From Takifugu bimaculatus (taxonomy: Eukaryota; Chordata; Actinopteri; Tetraodontiformes; Tetraodontidae): a stretch of 64,000 bases of DNA. Positions 10,050-22,913 of this stretch are shown here, piece by piece. The DNA is taken from positions 2,768,398-2,832,397 of the forward strand of contig CP034975.1 in the NCBI GenBank assembly GCA_004026145.2, read 5' to 3'. How positions within the stretch are numbered: the stretch's first letter is position 1; each line of letters opens with the position of its first letter. The position numbers were made by a program, and so were the translations under genes. Under the pieces are notes generated by a model that was not told where the DNA came from, ran no database searches, and was given only the letters and a program-made list of their open reading frames with translations.

Positions 10050-10696
10050 TGGAAGAAAACCCCTTTGTGACGCGCCGTAGGAATGGCGACGCACATGCGG
10101 TGATGGATGGAGCAGGCTGCCACACCCTCCACATAGCTGCAGCTGCAGCTGCACCCAAGAATCAGCACATTCACGGGGACGATGAGTACATCAACGAGCC
10201 TCTGTACCTGAATACTTTCCTAAACCCTGGGGACAAGAACGGATTAACCGGTGGGGTCTCCATTCCTGGCCTTGGCTCCTTAGCTGCCCAGGCAGCCTCA
10301 CAAACAGCCACCCAATCAGCACCAAGCCACACTGTCTCCACCTCTGGATACGCAGTAGCTCCCGGCCATCTCCCCCACCTGTCATACCCATCACACACCA
10401 TGCATTCTGGCCATTCCGGACATGCGCTTCACTCTGGCATAGCTAGCAACACCATCATGAAAAATAAGAAGGCCAATTTTGACAATCCCGAATACTGGCA
10501 GCACAGTCTACCCCCGAAGTCTTCGCTCCACAACCCCGAGTACCTGCAGGACTGCAGCACGCGCTTCTTCTACCGACAGAATGGACGCATTCGTCCCGCT
10601 GTTGCAGAGAACCAGGAGTACCTGTCAGAGGCAGCGATGAAAGCCGGCAACGTTTTGCCACCGCCTCCCTACAGACAGAGGAACACTGTAGTGTAG
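10050..10696 (+). CDS. erbb4: erbb4 last coding exon: distal tail and PDZ ligand
   Basis: The 647-bp coding part completes a Val codon and encodes VEENPFVTRRRNGD, then a diverged stretch with six alanines. Then come DDEYINEPLYLNTF, about 80 residues rich in His, Ser, Ala and Gly, and conserved blocks FDNPEYW, HNPEYLQ, FFYRQNGRIRP, ENQEYLSE and PPPPYRQRNTVV before TAG. The final PPPPY is a WW ligand and TVV is the ErbB4 PDZ-domain ligand. Compared with human, the ENPEY Shc-type site is ENQEY, the DNPEYHN block is absent, and the middle is longer. The acceptor used is cacccag-like (caacccag at 10049). Fifteen bases upstream, in frame, the genomic DNA still reads YLNP as in human EYLNPVEENPF. 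Confidence 0.95.
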
Positions 10697-13491
10697 TGAC
10701 CCACCTGTAGCACAGTGGAGGAACGGAAAAAGGAAACTGGGGGAGGATCAGATATGAACAGTCCTTTCATTTTTAAACAGTGACTGGGGTTCTCCTAACA
10801 ACCTCTATGGCATGACTTTTCTGATCACCCTGACAGGACTGGTAGAGGAATAGCCTTACACAACACGCTAACCAACTTTTTTTGCACCGTCCTTGACTCA
10901 CACACTCAAAACTACTCAGACAACTCCGAGCTGCTGCTCTACAGCACCGTTCTACCATTTTTGAGCAGAAAGGTACCAAACTAATAATAAAAACAAGATG
11001 CTTATAAAGAGGCAGAGGAGATTCAAACTAAGATTGTCCCAAAGACAGGATTGTTGCTGCCCCATCCATGTTTCTCCCTCCTTCACCCACTGAAATGTAC
11101 CCAATTCAAGTCACACTCGTTGCTATTGGTTGTGTGCAGGCTCTCAAATGGCACAAGCACTGGGAGGAGTGGCGTACTGAGTAGGCGAGATGAGCTTTTT
11201 CCACACGCATGACTTTCATGCCAACCATATCATGCCTAAGACATGTTAACATGGCTGCACCCGAACGCACCACTGATAAACCTTACATTAACTCATGAAT
11301 AAATACGAGCATAGACCCTCAAAGATAAGTCGCTACCACCTGAATTGTATTCCAGCAGTGCGCTTGTGCCGTGTCGATAATGGCAGGCGGTGATTCAGCA
11401 CGTACAAAGGGTCAACAGGAAAGTAAATGTCACCAGTTTTATGGAAATTACCCACCTTCACCCAGTGGTCGGTGGAAACCATGCAACAGATTATCGATGT
11501 GGCTCGTGTGGGATTTGAAAGGTTGATCACTTAAAAGATCCCGGTGCCACTTTTGTTGCTTTTTCATGCCGATGTCGTGAGAAAAGCACGGCACTTCTCT
11601 CTTCACACTGACATTCTGTCATTTTGAGGCCTGGTGGGACAAAGAAATCCAGTTGAAAGTGTGTGAGAGTGATTCAGCCTCCACTCTGGCTTCCCTAGCT
11701 ATAACAACAGGAAAAATTAAATAAAGCAGAGGAACAATATCCTTAATTGAACTCATTTTGAGTTTCAGAAACATTCAGGAACGCATTTCAGATGGATAAT
11801 ATAACTCAATTAATCTGACTTTTTGAATCTTACCATTTTTATTATTCTCTGTGTTTCAAACCTCAGCAGAGATAATTAGAATGATAAAATCTCCTGGACT
11901 ATTTTCTCAGGCACTGAAATGTTCCCTCCTTTTCATTCCCATTGAAGGACTGACCCTTTAATTAAAAACACACCCTCCCTAAGAACTTTTCTCCATTGCG
12001 ATCCCCTTTATTGTGACAAAAGCGCCATTTTAACATTAATCTGCGTTTCTTTGAGATATCTTTCTGTGACTGAGTGATAATTTTATGAAATTTAGATACC
12101 ACATAATGCTCATATATGCCTGACTCCTGGCATACGGGGGCGTGACATCCAAAGCTCATGGGAAGAGCCAGACATCACATCTGTGCTGCTCATCTGGATC
12201 ATTGCTTTCTCCTGTCTCATATTTTATGGAGAATAATAATCTTTCAGTGAAAATCCAGCTGTGGCACACATGACCAAGTTATTATTAGAAGTTAAATCCA
12301 CTGACAGGGAGTCAGAATCCTTAAATTGCATCCTTAAACCACTCGCACTACAAGAAAATCTGGGAAGATAATCATTTCCAAACAGCCTTGTCTGGAAAAG
12401 CTCTGCTCTTCCCTGGAACGGTAAACCGGACCTCATACTGACCCAACTGTCCTTTAGCCTGAGCGCAGCTTTACTTCATTTGTCCCTCTTTTCAGTCTTC
12501 TGTCATTTATGTGAACTTTTATTGGGTCTTAATGTAAATTTGTGCAAGAGCACAAGTGGCCTCTCCAAGCTTTTTATGAGGAGAAACTTTGGTCCAGCGT
12601 GTCTGTTTAAGTTATTACCCATAAGGCATTAGTGGGAGTGCTTGTAGACTGCTGTACGGTGTGTTTAAGTGCACTGACAGCAGTGGAGGGTCACCAGAAG
12701 CTTTGTAATGGATCCATGTGGAAAAATAAAGTCAATCTCCTGGAGAAGAAAGCCTACTAGTGCTACTCCCGTCACAAGGGGCTTTTAGCTTTTTGAATGC
12801 TAATTCATCCACTCCCCACTGTTGTTCTGCAGGGAAATCACGCTACCCAATGTCTCTCCCTGTGCACCAGCTGAGAAACCCTGCACGACAGGCAATAGGA
12901 TGTAATCCCGCAGCGAGGGGGAAAGCGTGATATTGCCATTCCAGAAATGTTATCCAACCAATGCATCAATGTTACAAAAGCTAGTGAGGGAAATGGTGCA
13001 AGTCCACTGTAAGCGACAGAGGGGACCGAAGACGATTACCATTCTCAGGCTCACCTTAGTGGCGATTGCAGCAACAGAAAGCAGCACGATGGTGGTCAAA
13101 TGTCAACACCAATCAGATTCTCATCTCAAAAATAGAATGAGACACAAAGGGAATCAAACAGCAACTGTTTTTAGATGGAACATACATTTCTAAAAAGGTG
13201 GATTTTAAGTCGGTTTTATTCATTAATCAATGTATAGAATCGATGTGGTCATCCCAGTCAGCAACACCAACTGATCAAAGTTTGTTGATTTATTGAAGCC
13301 AGTCCAGAATCAGTGCTGGATCCACATTGTTGAGATCATTATGGATCCATGATGAATGCAGACAATGTGGGTTTTATATCTTTAAACTGTGTAGCCTCTT
13401 AATTGTTCTGGTGTAAAACTGGGTCAACCCATCCTGATTCTGTGTCGTGCCCTTTGAGAGCATGCACGTGGTGTAAATGACACTATTCTGA

Positions 13492-13536
13492 GTGTGTGTG
13501 TGTGTGTGTGTGTGCGTGCGTGTGTGTGCGTGCGTG
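13492..13536. repeat. GT/GCGT microsatellite
   Basis: About 45 bp of GT dinucleotides are interrupted by GCGT. Confidence 0.9.
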
Positions 13537-13655
13537 GGGCCATTTTGCTGGGTCCACAACTTCAAAGTCGTGTTTGAAGGTTAAGACGTGGTTTTAAGGT
13601 TGATGTTAGAATTGGGGTTAGGGTTAGGCGTGTGTGAGTGTGCGCGTGCATGTGT
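13537..13655. repeat. dispersed-repeat segment with TTAGGG-like end
   Basis: The segment reads GGGCCATTTT, then GGTTAAGACGTGGTTTT, then GGGGTTAGGGTTAGG. A related but more diverged segment lies at 46570-46720 (GGCCATTTTTGGG, then GGTTAAGACATGGTTTT). Both sit next to GT-rich DNA, as a common teleost repeat does. Family assignment is not possible by eye. Confidence 0.45.
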
Positions 13656-14821
13656 GTTTAAAACAATTTCAAACATCAACTACCATATACAGCTGATATT
13701 CCCTTTAAGGACAGAAGACTGGTGGATGAGCCCCCTGAACTTGTGTGCTTTGTTGCAGTTTTAAATGCATTGATCTTGTTTTAATCTATTTGCCTATTTT
13801 AACATTAGTTTTCCAGTTTTTGTTGCTGAATGGGACAAATTCAATTTTTCATTCCAATGAACTTCATACTGTGTGTAGTTGAAGTAAAGATAGCCATTTT
13901 TAAGGGATTTTTAAAGGGAGAATATAAAGCAGCTGATAAACAACTGTTAGCGAAGGCAATTGAGCTGCGTTTGGCTAATATATACTTTTCTCTGATTGAT
14001 ATGTGCATATATTCTACCGTCCCAGGATCAAAAGGTCAAAGCCTGGTTGAGAAAGCACAGTTTCCAGTGTTTTTGAATTAATGGTAAAATTGTAACATAA
14101 TTGTCCTGTCATCAAATGGTAAAGATGTATAGCTAATAGGACATGCTACAATTTTACCGCTGTTTAAAAAAGATAGTATTTTTATAGACAGATTAACGGA
14201 GGCCAGGGACATTTGTAAATAGGAGCTTCTTTTTTCCGGATAAAGATTTTTTTTGTTTCTATTCCATCTTGCAATTTTGCAATTTAGTGGTCTACTGTAC
14301 ATGTACTTTTCTTTCTTTGGGGAATATCTGTTTTCAGTATGTATATATAGTAAATATCTACACCTTCTATATAAATATATATATTCTGTAAATGTAATTT
14401 GAAGAGTGAATTCTGATTTGGAAAAGGCAGGGTCTCTTGTCCCCCCTCCTCTACCCTCTTTTGCCCTGTGATTGTGTCACTATACGAACCTTACTTCCTT
14501 TGTTGGTGTATTATTCCTCCGCTATCAGCCACACTTCTTTCACTATCATCTGCCTCTTTTTTTTTACATTTTGTAAACCTTTCAATGCTCTTGCAATACT
14601 AATGAATATTTAATTATTTATTCCCATAATTCCCGTCTCTTCACCCTGTTATTGACCCACCAGTGTCGCCTCACACTCTGGTTTTGAAGTTTGTGTGTTG
14701 AAGTTTTCTCTCCCGTTTGCACTGAATTCAGTGGTTTGTGTTTTTTTTTTTTTTCGTAGTTAGCTCGACATGTTCTGGGCAATACTGATTGAATTGTGTA
14801 GCAATATCCTGTAACACAGCA

Positions 14822-14847
14822 CCCCCCCCCCCCCCCCCCCCCCCCCC
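14822..14847. repeat. poly-C tract (26 nt)
   Basis: This is a run of 26 C on the plus strand (G on the minus strand) within the probable erbb4 3' UTR. Homopolymer lengths like this are often mis-sequenced. Confidence 0.9.
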
Positions 14848-16993
14848 AACCTCCAGTTCCCCACCTGCAAACTTTTTTTTAGCAAATCCCATCTGAACAC
14901 GGTAATCAGATGGCACCCTGCTGTGGGGTAAAAGAACTGGACTGGGGAACTCGGGGGTATTCCTGGTGAAAAAGCACACAGTGCTAAATGCGAAGGGTGG
15001 GGTGGGGGGGCAAGCTACGGTGGATCTGGCATTGGAATATATGTTGTGTTTGTTTCTGCAGGTTTAACTTCAAACGTAACGTTCAATCTTGTACAGATTA
15101 CAGTTCTACGAAGGGGAAAACAACATTTGAACTGTGTTTTATAAAACTTGGATTTTTCGCCGTTTAAAAAACCTGATAAAGGGAGAATTTACGTTTCCAT
15201 TCCGTCATTCAGACCTCAGCAACAAACGGGCGGTTTTTAAACACTGGGTGCGATTTTTAGCCTGGTCAGGTCAGCTACTACAGGTTAAGAGGATCTTCTG
15301 AAGAGTTCAAGCCACCTTTTCCACTCAACGTTTTTACATTTGTTGACTGGCACCAAAACCATTTTTCTCTGACTTTTAGGTTTTCCATTTAGCTAACGTG
15401 TTCGTAATGACAAAACATCACAGTACCATGGAGAGAATGATGTGCATGTGCACACACGTAGGAGAATAGATACATCGGGAAGCACAACTTGTCAGCTGAA
15501 GCATTTGTTCACTCGTGTTAGAAAATACTTACAGAGCTTACAGAAATGAGCCAGAGCTTTTGCCCTGTCTAATAATACTGTGTTCCACTTTATCAAGGGG
15601 GAATAATGTTTGGATTTTTTCTTCTGTGAGTATCAGATGCAACTATGATTTTGGTGGCAGTCTTGTCATTTTTGAACATAACCATCAGCTGGGTTTCCAT
15701 TACGCTTTTTGCACAAAGTATTTCTGAAATTTGATAAAGTGTACCTGTTTCCATGGAGGGGTGTTTTGGGCAAAGATGGACGTTCAAAACTCATTTGTAA
15801 ACATGTTGGTAGTTACAAACATGCTGTAGTTACATCAACAGCGGTGGCCTTGACAATATTAAATATTGCCAATATTAATTTCTCTGAGTGCTAACAAAAC
15901 AGTTCATCTCCTCTTCTGTCCATGTTGTCACGTGACTCCACACGTCAAGTTCAGTGTCACATGAATGCAATGTTTCCATTGCACTTTTGTGACATATTTG
16001 TATATCGTAACATCAGAAATTCCTCCTGACAAGAGCATAAAAAACGTTTAATGAAATCTGAGAGGTTTTTCTGAAATTCAGGTGTTTCAATTACCAGCTT
16101 TTTTGTTGTTGCGCTATTTTGGAATTGTGCATTTCGAAGGGTAATGAAAATCCAGCTAGTGTAATAAGGTGAAGAGGTCATATTAGAAGCTTCACAGAAG
16201 TTGATGTGTATGTTCTAACACGTACTGAAGTCACAAGAAATAACAATGTTCATAAAGTCATGGTTTTGTATGAATCACTAGAATCGACGAGGACGGCGTT
16301 TTCATGTTAAGTGTTCACCACACTGAACAATTGACACATTTCCCAACATTTAAAATATGTATTCCCGCCGTTTTGTTACATGAATCTGTCAAAACTATAT
16401 TTTTAATTCAATATGAATAAAGATCAGTCAATATTTAAGCGTGGACTGTACTGATTAACATTATTTTCATGTGGTTTGGGGGTCTGGCAGACATGTCCCA
16501 GAACACAAATGGAAACTACACTTTAACATTAAATAATTCTCACTCAGAAGATCTTTCTACTTGCAGTTTATCCATGTATCAACGAACCTTACAGCTTTTT
16601 ACATTTGCCTATTACGTGGTTCCTACACTATTGTTAAAATATTCAATATTTATTAGAAATGTATGTTTTGCCATGCATGTTAATGTCTGAAGCACCTTGT
16701 GTCATTGTTGCATAAACTGGTTAGTAAACAGTGTAAATAGTGGAGGAACATTAGCCAAAGTTAGCAATTAGCCTGCTTATTGTAATAACAAAGAGGTACT
16801 GACAGAGGAAGATTTGAGTTTAGAACCATCTCAAAGTGGGGGCTAAACTCATGATGAGAGGCAGCAGCTTAAGGGCAAAAAATGTAAAAACACTGTCACC
16901 TCTGGTCTTTGGCCTTGAGGGCTGATAAAGGTCACTGGTTGGCTGATTGCAGGGACTTCATGGCAGACCAGGACACCAAAAGGAGAATATAAT

Positions 16994-17045
16994 ATAATAA
17001 TTGATAGAAAAACAGTGGAAAAACTGTTTTTCTATCAATTATTAT
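16994..17045. repeat. perfect inverted repeat, 23-bp arms, 6-nt loop
   Basis: The left arm (16994-17016) and right arm (17023-17045) are exact reverse complements. Each contains TTGATAGAAAAACAGT or its complement, separated by the loop GGAAAA. A G-T wobble would extend the stem by one more pair. It could be a small MITE, a DNA-transposon remnant, or the stem of an RNA hairpin. No flanking target-site duplication is evident. Confidence 0.95.
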
Positions 17046-20000
17046 GCCTATTCTTGATGCACATTAGCTGCAGATTACAGATGTTAATAAACAAGGTACG
17101 ACTCCTGCTGGCTGAGTGCTGATAACAGGTGTTTTGCAACAGTACAGTCTGTCACTAATAATAACTCTGGAACTATAATAATGATGAATTATTATTGCTT
17201 CCCACAAGTTCTCAGAAAAAATATCTGATAACCTATCTCAGAGTAGTTCCGCATTATCTTTGTTTTATCAGTTCAATCACCTCCGAATGAACGCCTCACT
17301 CCACCCTCGCTGCACCATCATCTCCAGCATAATGAGAGAACCTGCAGCTGGCTCCTCTGTTCACCACGGGAGAACTTTCTCCACCAAACCCAGATCACTT
17401 CACTTCTACTCCTTAAAATTCTGCAGCTTTGGCATCCTTGATGGGCTAAAAACCACCAAACCCAGAGTAGATCCCAGGCTGGAGGACACCACCGGCTTCC
17501 TCAGGCAACGCTGCAGGCAGGAGGAACACAAGCGGAGGTTGAGCTTCATGTGTCACTGAGGACATCCCAGCTACACAGCAGAAGGCTGTTAAAGAGCCAA
17601 CGTTAGACTGTATGCTCGACGCTAGCAGCCACCATTTTCGAAGCCCCTCATCTTCTATCGGTATGAAAATGAGTGACAGTTTAACCCCGGGTGAGTAACT
17701 GCACCTCTTTCACAGGGCTGTTACGCTTTCTGGGCTCTGTTCCGTGGTGTGGCGATGACACTCTGACTCCACTCCCGTTCATCACCATCTCAATCTTCCT
17801 GATTGATTATTGTGCGTTCAGGCAAACACGCTGCTATGAATTAATAAGGGACCCTTGCAGAGCTCGCGGGCTTATCTTCTTCCCGCCGTGCACCAGGAGT
17901 GCAGGGGCCTGACACCATCGGTGCCCTCGGCAAAGATGGATCCTGACACTTCTGGTACGTGGAGTGAGGCTTTTCGCCCTCTCCACGGCTCCCGTCACTG
18001 TGAGACACGGCCCCGTGTCAGATGGCAGCTTGCTGTCAAACAACCCAGGCGCCAGGGTTGTGTGGCCTGGAGCTAATATCAAACCTTTATGAAGCCCAGA
18101 TGTGCACATCTTCAGCTGATTATATCTTTAGGTTAAGGAAGTGTCAAATCGTACAATGACCTAACGCCCATCTGCACACACATGCACGCACACAGACTCA
18201 CACCGGCTCTCCTGAGGAGGCCCGATAATAAAGTGCTATTACCTCTAAGACTTGCTCCCACATGATAGATGCCTCATTTCTGGGGCTGATGACATTTTAT
18301 GGCATTATCATAGGAAATCCAATAACCAGATTGGGATCGTGAAGCCTCCGCTCTGTGCAAAGTCAAATCACTTGCCTTTAGATGGTAATAGAGTATGAGC
18401 GAAACAATCTGTCACTGCCTCCTCCCTTGCACACACACGCACACACACACACCCCTGACGAAGCGTATGGATTTTTACCTGATATGAGGGATGATGAGTG
18501 CAGGTGGATGCAAATGACGTGAGATGTCTTGAGCTGAATGGATCGTCCCGGGCCTCGGGGTGGATAAAAGCGAGGGGCCTTTTTCTGGCAGTGCATCGAT
18601 CAGCCCAAGAGGTGCGAGTGCGGGAGAGCAAAACTCCGCTTACGTGCGTTTGCCACATTTATGTCGGGGCTCTCGGAGTGCCGGAAGAAGTCGGGTTAAG
18701 GCGTGTGCAGCGTACCGACACGCTAAAGAAGCGATGAGACCTCGTCCTCACCTGCTTGCACCTTTTTAAAAGATGCCTGAAACTAGCGTGAAGGATGCCT
18801 AGTGGTGCTGAGGAGCCACTGCAGCATGCCATCACCTGGAGCCAGTTTTTCATTTAAAGTCACAGAACACTGTCTATAAAACTTGTTGGGTTTTTTTCCT
18901 CTCAGAGAGCCAGTGGTGAGGGTAGCTGCCTCTAAATCCCTGCATGTTGGCAGTCTGTGATTGAACGGACCGTACAAATCCCAGTAAGCAGCGTCCGTGA
19001 TCCTTCTTGAGAGCTTTCATTATGGAACAGAATATTGGCTTCTCTTCACAGGCTGTCTGTCTCTAAAGGCAGCAGTCTCTCTAGAAACACACACACACAC
19101 AATCACCAACAACATGTAGACAACCTGGGGATAAAACTGATCTAAATCTCTGCGCCTGAATCTGAGTCGTTACACTGCAAACTCGGTTGCCGCCAGTCCC
19201 TTATAGCCCTGAAATACGCTGACACCCACCGGGGTTTTGTCCTTTTTCTCTGCCAACCAACAGCCATCTATTCCAACCAGGATGGTGTCTGAATATAATC
19301 ATAGTTTTGCAACCCACCTTGATGAAATCAGAGCACTGGAAGATTCACTTTAAGAACAATCAGCACAGTCAGCACATTTATTGGCCAGAAGCTCCCTTTG
19401 TTCAGCCAGGCTGATGATCATTTCTCTATATTTAACCTTAATCGTTGTCTTTCCTGTTTACCCTCCATGTTCCCAACCTTCACAGAAGGCAGCAATTATG
19501 TTTCATGCAAACTATGCAAAGTGGACTATAAATGAATGTGCTGATCTCTCCCAGGCTACATTTGCTCTCATGTGTGGATGCTGTTTGACTTTGTGCATGA
19601 TGTGGTTTAAGTTAGCATCAAATGATGAAACGAGTTTTTCAGTAGTCTGTATTTAACCATTGGATGATCCTGAAGAATGATGTTCTAATAACATGTGAGC
19701 AGGCTGAAAAATGAACTGGCAGACTTGAGCGAGCAGACATCAACTCTTTGTAGCAATTATGTTGCATTCATGTGAAGCTAGGTCTCATCATAAAAAGCAT
19801 AATTGTTTCCTTTGACGCACAAAACCTGCAGGTCTCTATTTTGTCTTCTATGGTTAAGGATTATTTTAGTCTTTCTGTAATGTGCAATCTGTTTGTTGCT
19901 GGTCAATTTGTTAGATGTTAATTATGAGCTGGAACAGGAGGAGGGATTTGAGCCCTTTATAGAAGGACGTTTGTGTATTCCTTGTAATTAAAGGGGGAGG

Positions 20001-21132
20001 AAGTCTTAGATTTAGGTTTTATTGGTATTTCAAGGGATGCGTCAGAGTCATATGAAGGGACAATCTGTAGCAGAAATTGTTGCAATTTTTGTAATGTTGC
20101 TGTTATTGGACGCCCCCGGCAGCCTTTTCCTGACAGTTTCCTCTCGGTGTTTTGTCAGTTGGACCTGAAAATCCCATTTTGGGGACTTGTAAGTTATCAA
20201 AATGTCAGTAGAACCCTGAAGGAATGGCTTTGATATTGTCTTGAACATTATTTTAAATGTGATTTTGTGATTATATCCAATCAGCTCCCCGGTCATCAAG
20301 GTTGATCACATTTAAGACCCCAGGTTGTATCCTATACGTCCCGTTTTTCATATTTTTCATTAAAGCAAATACTCACAGCGTATAAAAACACGAGGTTCAA
20401 ACATGGCTGGTCTTTGAATTATTTTAGACCACAAGATGGAGGACAGGAAATACAAAATCCTAATGAATGCTGCCACCGATCACATGATTCCAGTGTAAAG
20501 CTTTATCCTCTGAGCTTTTCAGCCGCGACGGTGGCTGAATCTGTCCTGTTTGAGCTGTGTGTTGACGGCTTCAGCCTCTTCCAACAGAGCCGTAACGGCC
20601 GCCTGATAACCCTGTGTGGCTCCATGAATCCTTGTCTTGCTACTTGCAGGTAAAATGTAAGAAAGTAAGATGAGGACAACAGTTTGGCAAGCTTTACTGT
20701 TTGTGGGTGGCTGGTGTCTGTGTGCTGGCAAGTGAGCACATGGTAGGTGGGATCGTGGAAGACACCCCTCAGAGCTCTGCTGCAAAATGGAATGTAAGGG
20801 GGAAGCAGACGAGTTCTAAAATTATCATTTGTATTTTAACCAGAATGTATTTGATTCGGTTTGATTCAGTTTCAACTCACCTCTCTTCCTTCTTCCTGTT
20901 TGGGTGCTCAGGTAAAAATCTCTGGAAATATTTATTGGAATTGTCGCGAGGTGTTCTTAGAAGTCACGTGGCTGGGGATAAACTGGGGGAGTGTGAACTA
21001 TAGAAGGCTCTCAGGTGTGAGAAAGGATGGGTCTGAACCCATTTCCTTCTCTCTAGGCTGCTTGTTGCCTTTGTGGCTTGGTCCATCTTACGCTTGGCGT
21101 CAGAAGAAACGTGAAGATGAAATACTGATGAT

Positions 21133-21149
21133 TATATATATATATATAT

Positions 21150-21219
<70 letters not shown>

Positions 21220-21236
21220 TATATATATATATATAC
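21133..21236. repeat. (TA)n microsatellite
   Basis: About 100 bp of TA dinucleotides carry two small interruptions (a CACA near 21150 and a CAG near 21217). It creates spurious Ile/Tyr-repeat reading frames on both strands. Confidence 0.95.
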
Positions 21237-22883
21237 ACTTCAGATTTAATCCTATCTTTCCATATACAGACAAAGGTTTTCTGCAGGTTTCTTTACCATC
21301 AAATTGAAGTTTAAGTTAAATTGTGCTTTTTTCTCCTGCTAAAAGTGAACCCATCATGTTGTGACAGAGAATATAATCATCATTTCTTCCTTTTCTTTGT
21401 ATTTCCAGCATAAACAAAGAATGTGAGCAGGAGCCATATGGTTGAGCCCCCTCACGACCCTTTTTATTCATTTCTTTTTTTCAGTTTGGTATCAAATGAG
21501 AAGTGTTTGAAAGGCTTTGAAATCCTCCCACATCCTTCCCACTCTCATTTAGCCCTTCACATGTTTAAACCACGAGGGCCGCTGGAGGTTAAAGAGTCCA
21601 AGGAGGTGGCTGAGGAGGAGGAACGGAGCAGGAGAGCACGACGGGAGGATTGGGCCGGGATCTCCTGCCTCTCTGCCTTCCATCGCTCCGCAGGGTCCAA
21701 GGAAGTGTTCAAACAGCAAGAGTGCTGTTCTGGAATATACTACAAGGCGTGAAGGGACCTCTGTTGATTTTCTGTTTCAAACCACAAATGTTCCTTTTAT
21801 GACAGCTCTTAAGATCAGAACTGAGTCGCACCAGCTGGCAGCTTTAATAGAAACAGCTCTGTGATCATCCTAAACTGTGAGAGGGCCAAACTTTGTAATA
21901 TAGTTTGTAGATTTGTTCCCCAATCCTGAACTACAGCCATGATTCACTTTTTTTTTTTTTGCATTTAATTGCTTACTTGCTTTCTTTAATTTCCCAAAAG
22001 CCTGTGTGACCACTCGGAAGAGAAACAAAGTAAACAGAACCTACAACAGGCATAAAGTTTCGTTGATTAAATGAATTAATCAGGTTTACAGGCTTTAAAA
22101 AAATAAATTATAGTGCAGGTCCCACAAAAAATAAACATGTTCATGTAAATATGTTCACTCAACTCAGATCATAGTCATTCCTGCTTGTGCACGGACTAGT
22201 TTGACCTTGAGCGACTAACTTATTAACTCATTGTCCATGAGCCATTGCTGTTGACATCATAGGAAAATGAAAAATGGCCAAAATTAAGAATCTGAAAAAG
22301 TGCAAAGCAGCACCTACAGTATCCGACTCCGACAATAAACTAGTCACACAGTGGTAGAAAACAGCTGGTTCATCAAATATTTGAGGTGACATCAGGCTGC
22401 ACAATGCAAATATTTCCTTTCCCTAATGAAGACTTAGGTAGAACACAGTGACAGATGTAGGACCTTTTAAAAAAAATCGGGGCTGTATCTTTAAAAATGC
22501 AGCGGGTCCGTTTGTCCTTCACCGTCTCTGATTTAGCTGATACATCTCGTTTTTAAAGTCACACAAAATACAAAACAGCAGCTCACAAATAGTTGCACTG
22601 CAGTCGCACAAGGTGCCTCTGTGGCACAAAGCAATTACAAAGACAACACACGGACACACACAAAGACAAATTATCTCAGCGTCAGATAAAATCAGACTAT
22701 GTTGTTTCATTAATTTCAGTGTATATTAGAACTTCTTATTGTGATCATTTCCCCCTCTTTTTCCTGGGCCCCTGTCCTCCCCCAGCCTTTGAGGAAAACA
22801 TCTGTGTCAAAAATGATCATCTTCCATTTCTCAGTGCTCTCTTTTAATTACAGTCGTGCAGTAATTTAAGATCAACCTGGGCT

Positions 22884-22913
22884 AAATGTATCATTTAAAA
22901 TGATGATACATTT
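22884..22913. repeat. inverted repeat, 11-bp arms
   Basis: AAATGTATCAT and its exact complement ATGATACATTT are separated by 8 nt. It lies about 150 bp upstream of the LINE fragment. It is probably incidental. Confidence 0.8.

Larger units (their letters stand above)
1875..10696 (+). other. erbb4: erbb4 gene, 3' portion (eight coding exons)
   Basis: This is the 3' part of a gene for the ErbB4 receptor tyrosine kinase, the neuregulin-binding member of the EGFR family in the plasma membrane. Eight exons join in frame (156+76+147+98+171+250+162+647 = 1707 bp) into 568 residues plus a stop, beginning in the kinase domain at GMMYLEE. The ectodomain, transmembrane segment and kinase N-lobe lie upstream of the window. 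ErbB4 rather than ErbB1-3 is supported by the activation loop EYNADGGK, the segment CIHYRKFTHQSDVWSYG, the tail block EPLYLNTF, and the end PPPPYRQRNTVV. Zebrafish and other teleosts have two erbb4 copies, and I cannot tell which this is. All introns are GT-AG. Confidence 0.95.
10697..16440 (+). other. probable erbb4 3' UTR and downstream region
   Basis: No coding gene follows the stop codon. Mammalian ERBB4 messages have very long 3' UTRs, so much of this AT-rich stretch is probably transcribed. AATAAA hexamers lie at 11298, 11720, 12725 and 16416. Which is used cannot be told; the last, followed by an AT-rich then GT-containing stretch, is a plausible distal end. The block also contains a GT microsatellite (13492-13536), a dispersed-repeat segment after it, and a 26-nt poly-C run at 14822. 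Confidence 0.4.

Noticed and set aside
20861..21307. 148-codon frame with an Ile/Tyr repeat
   Set aside because: It is produced by the (TA)n microsatellite.
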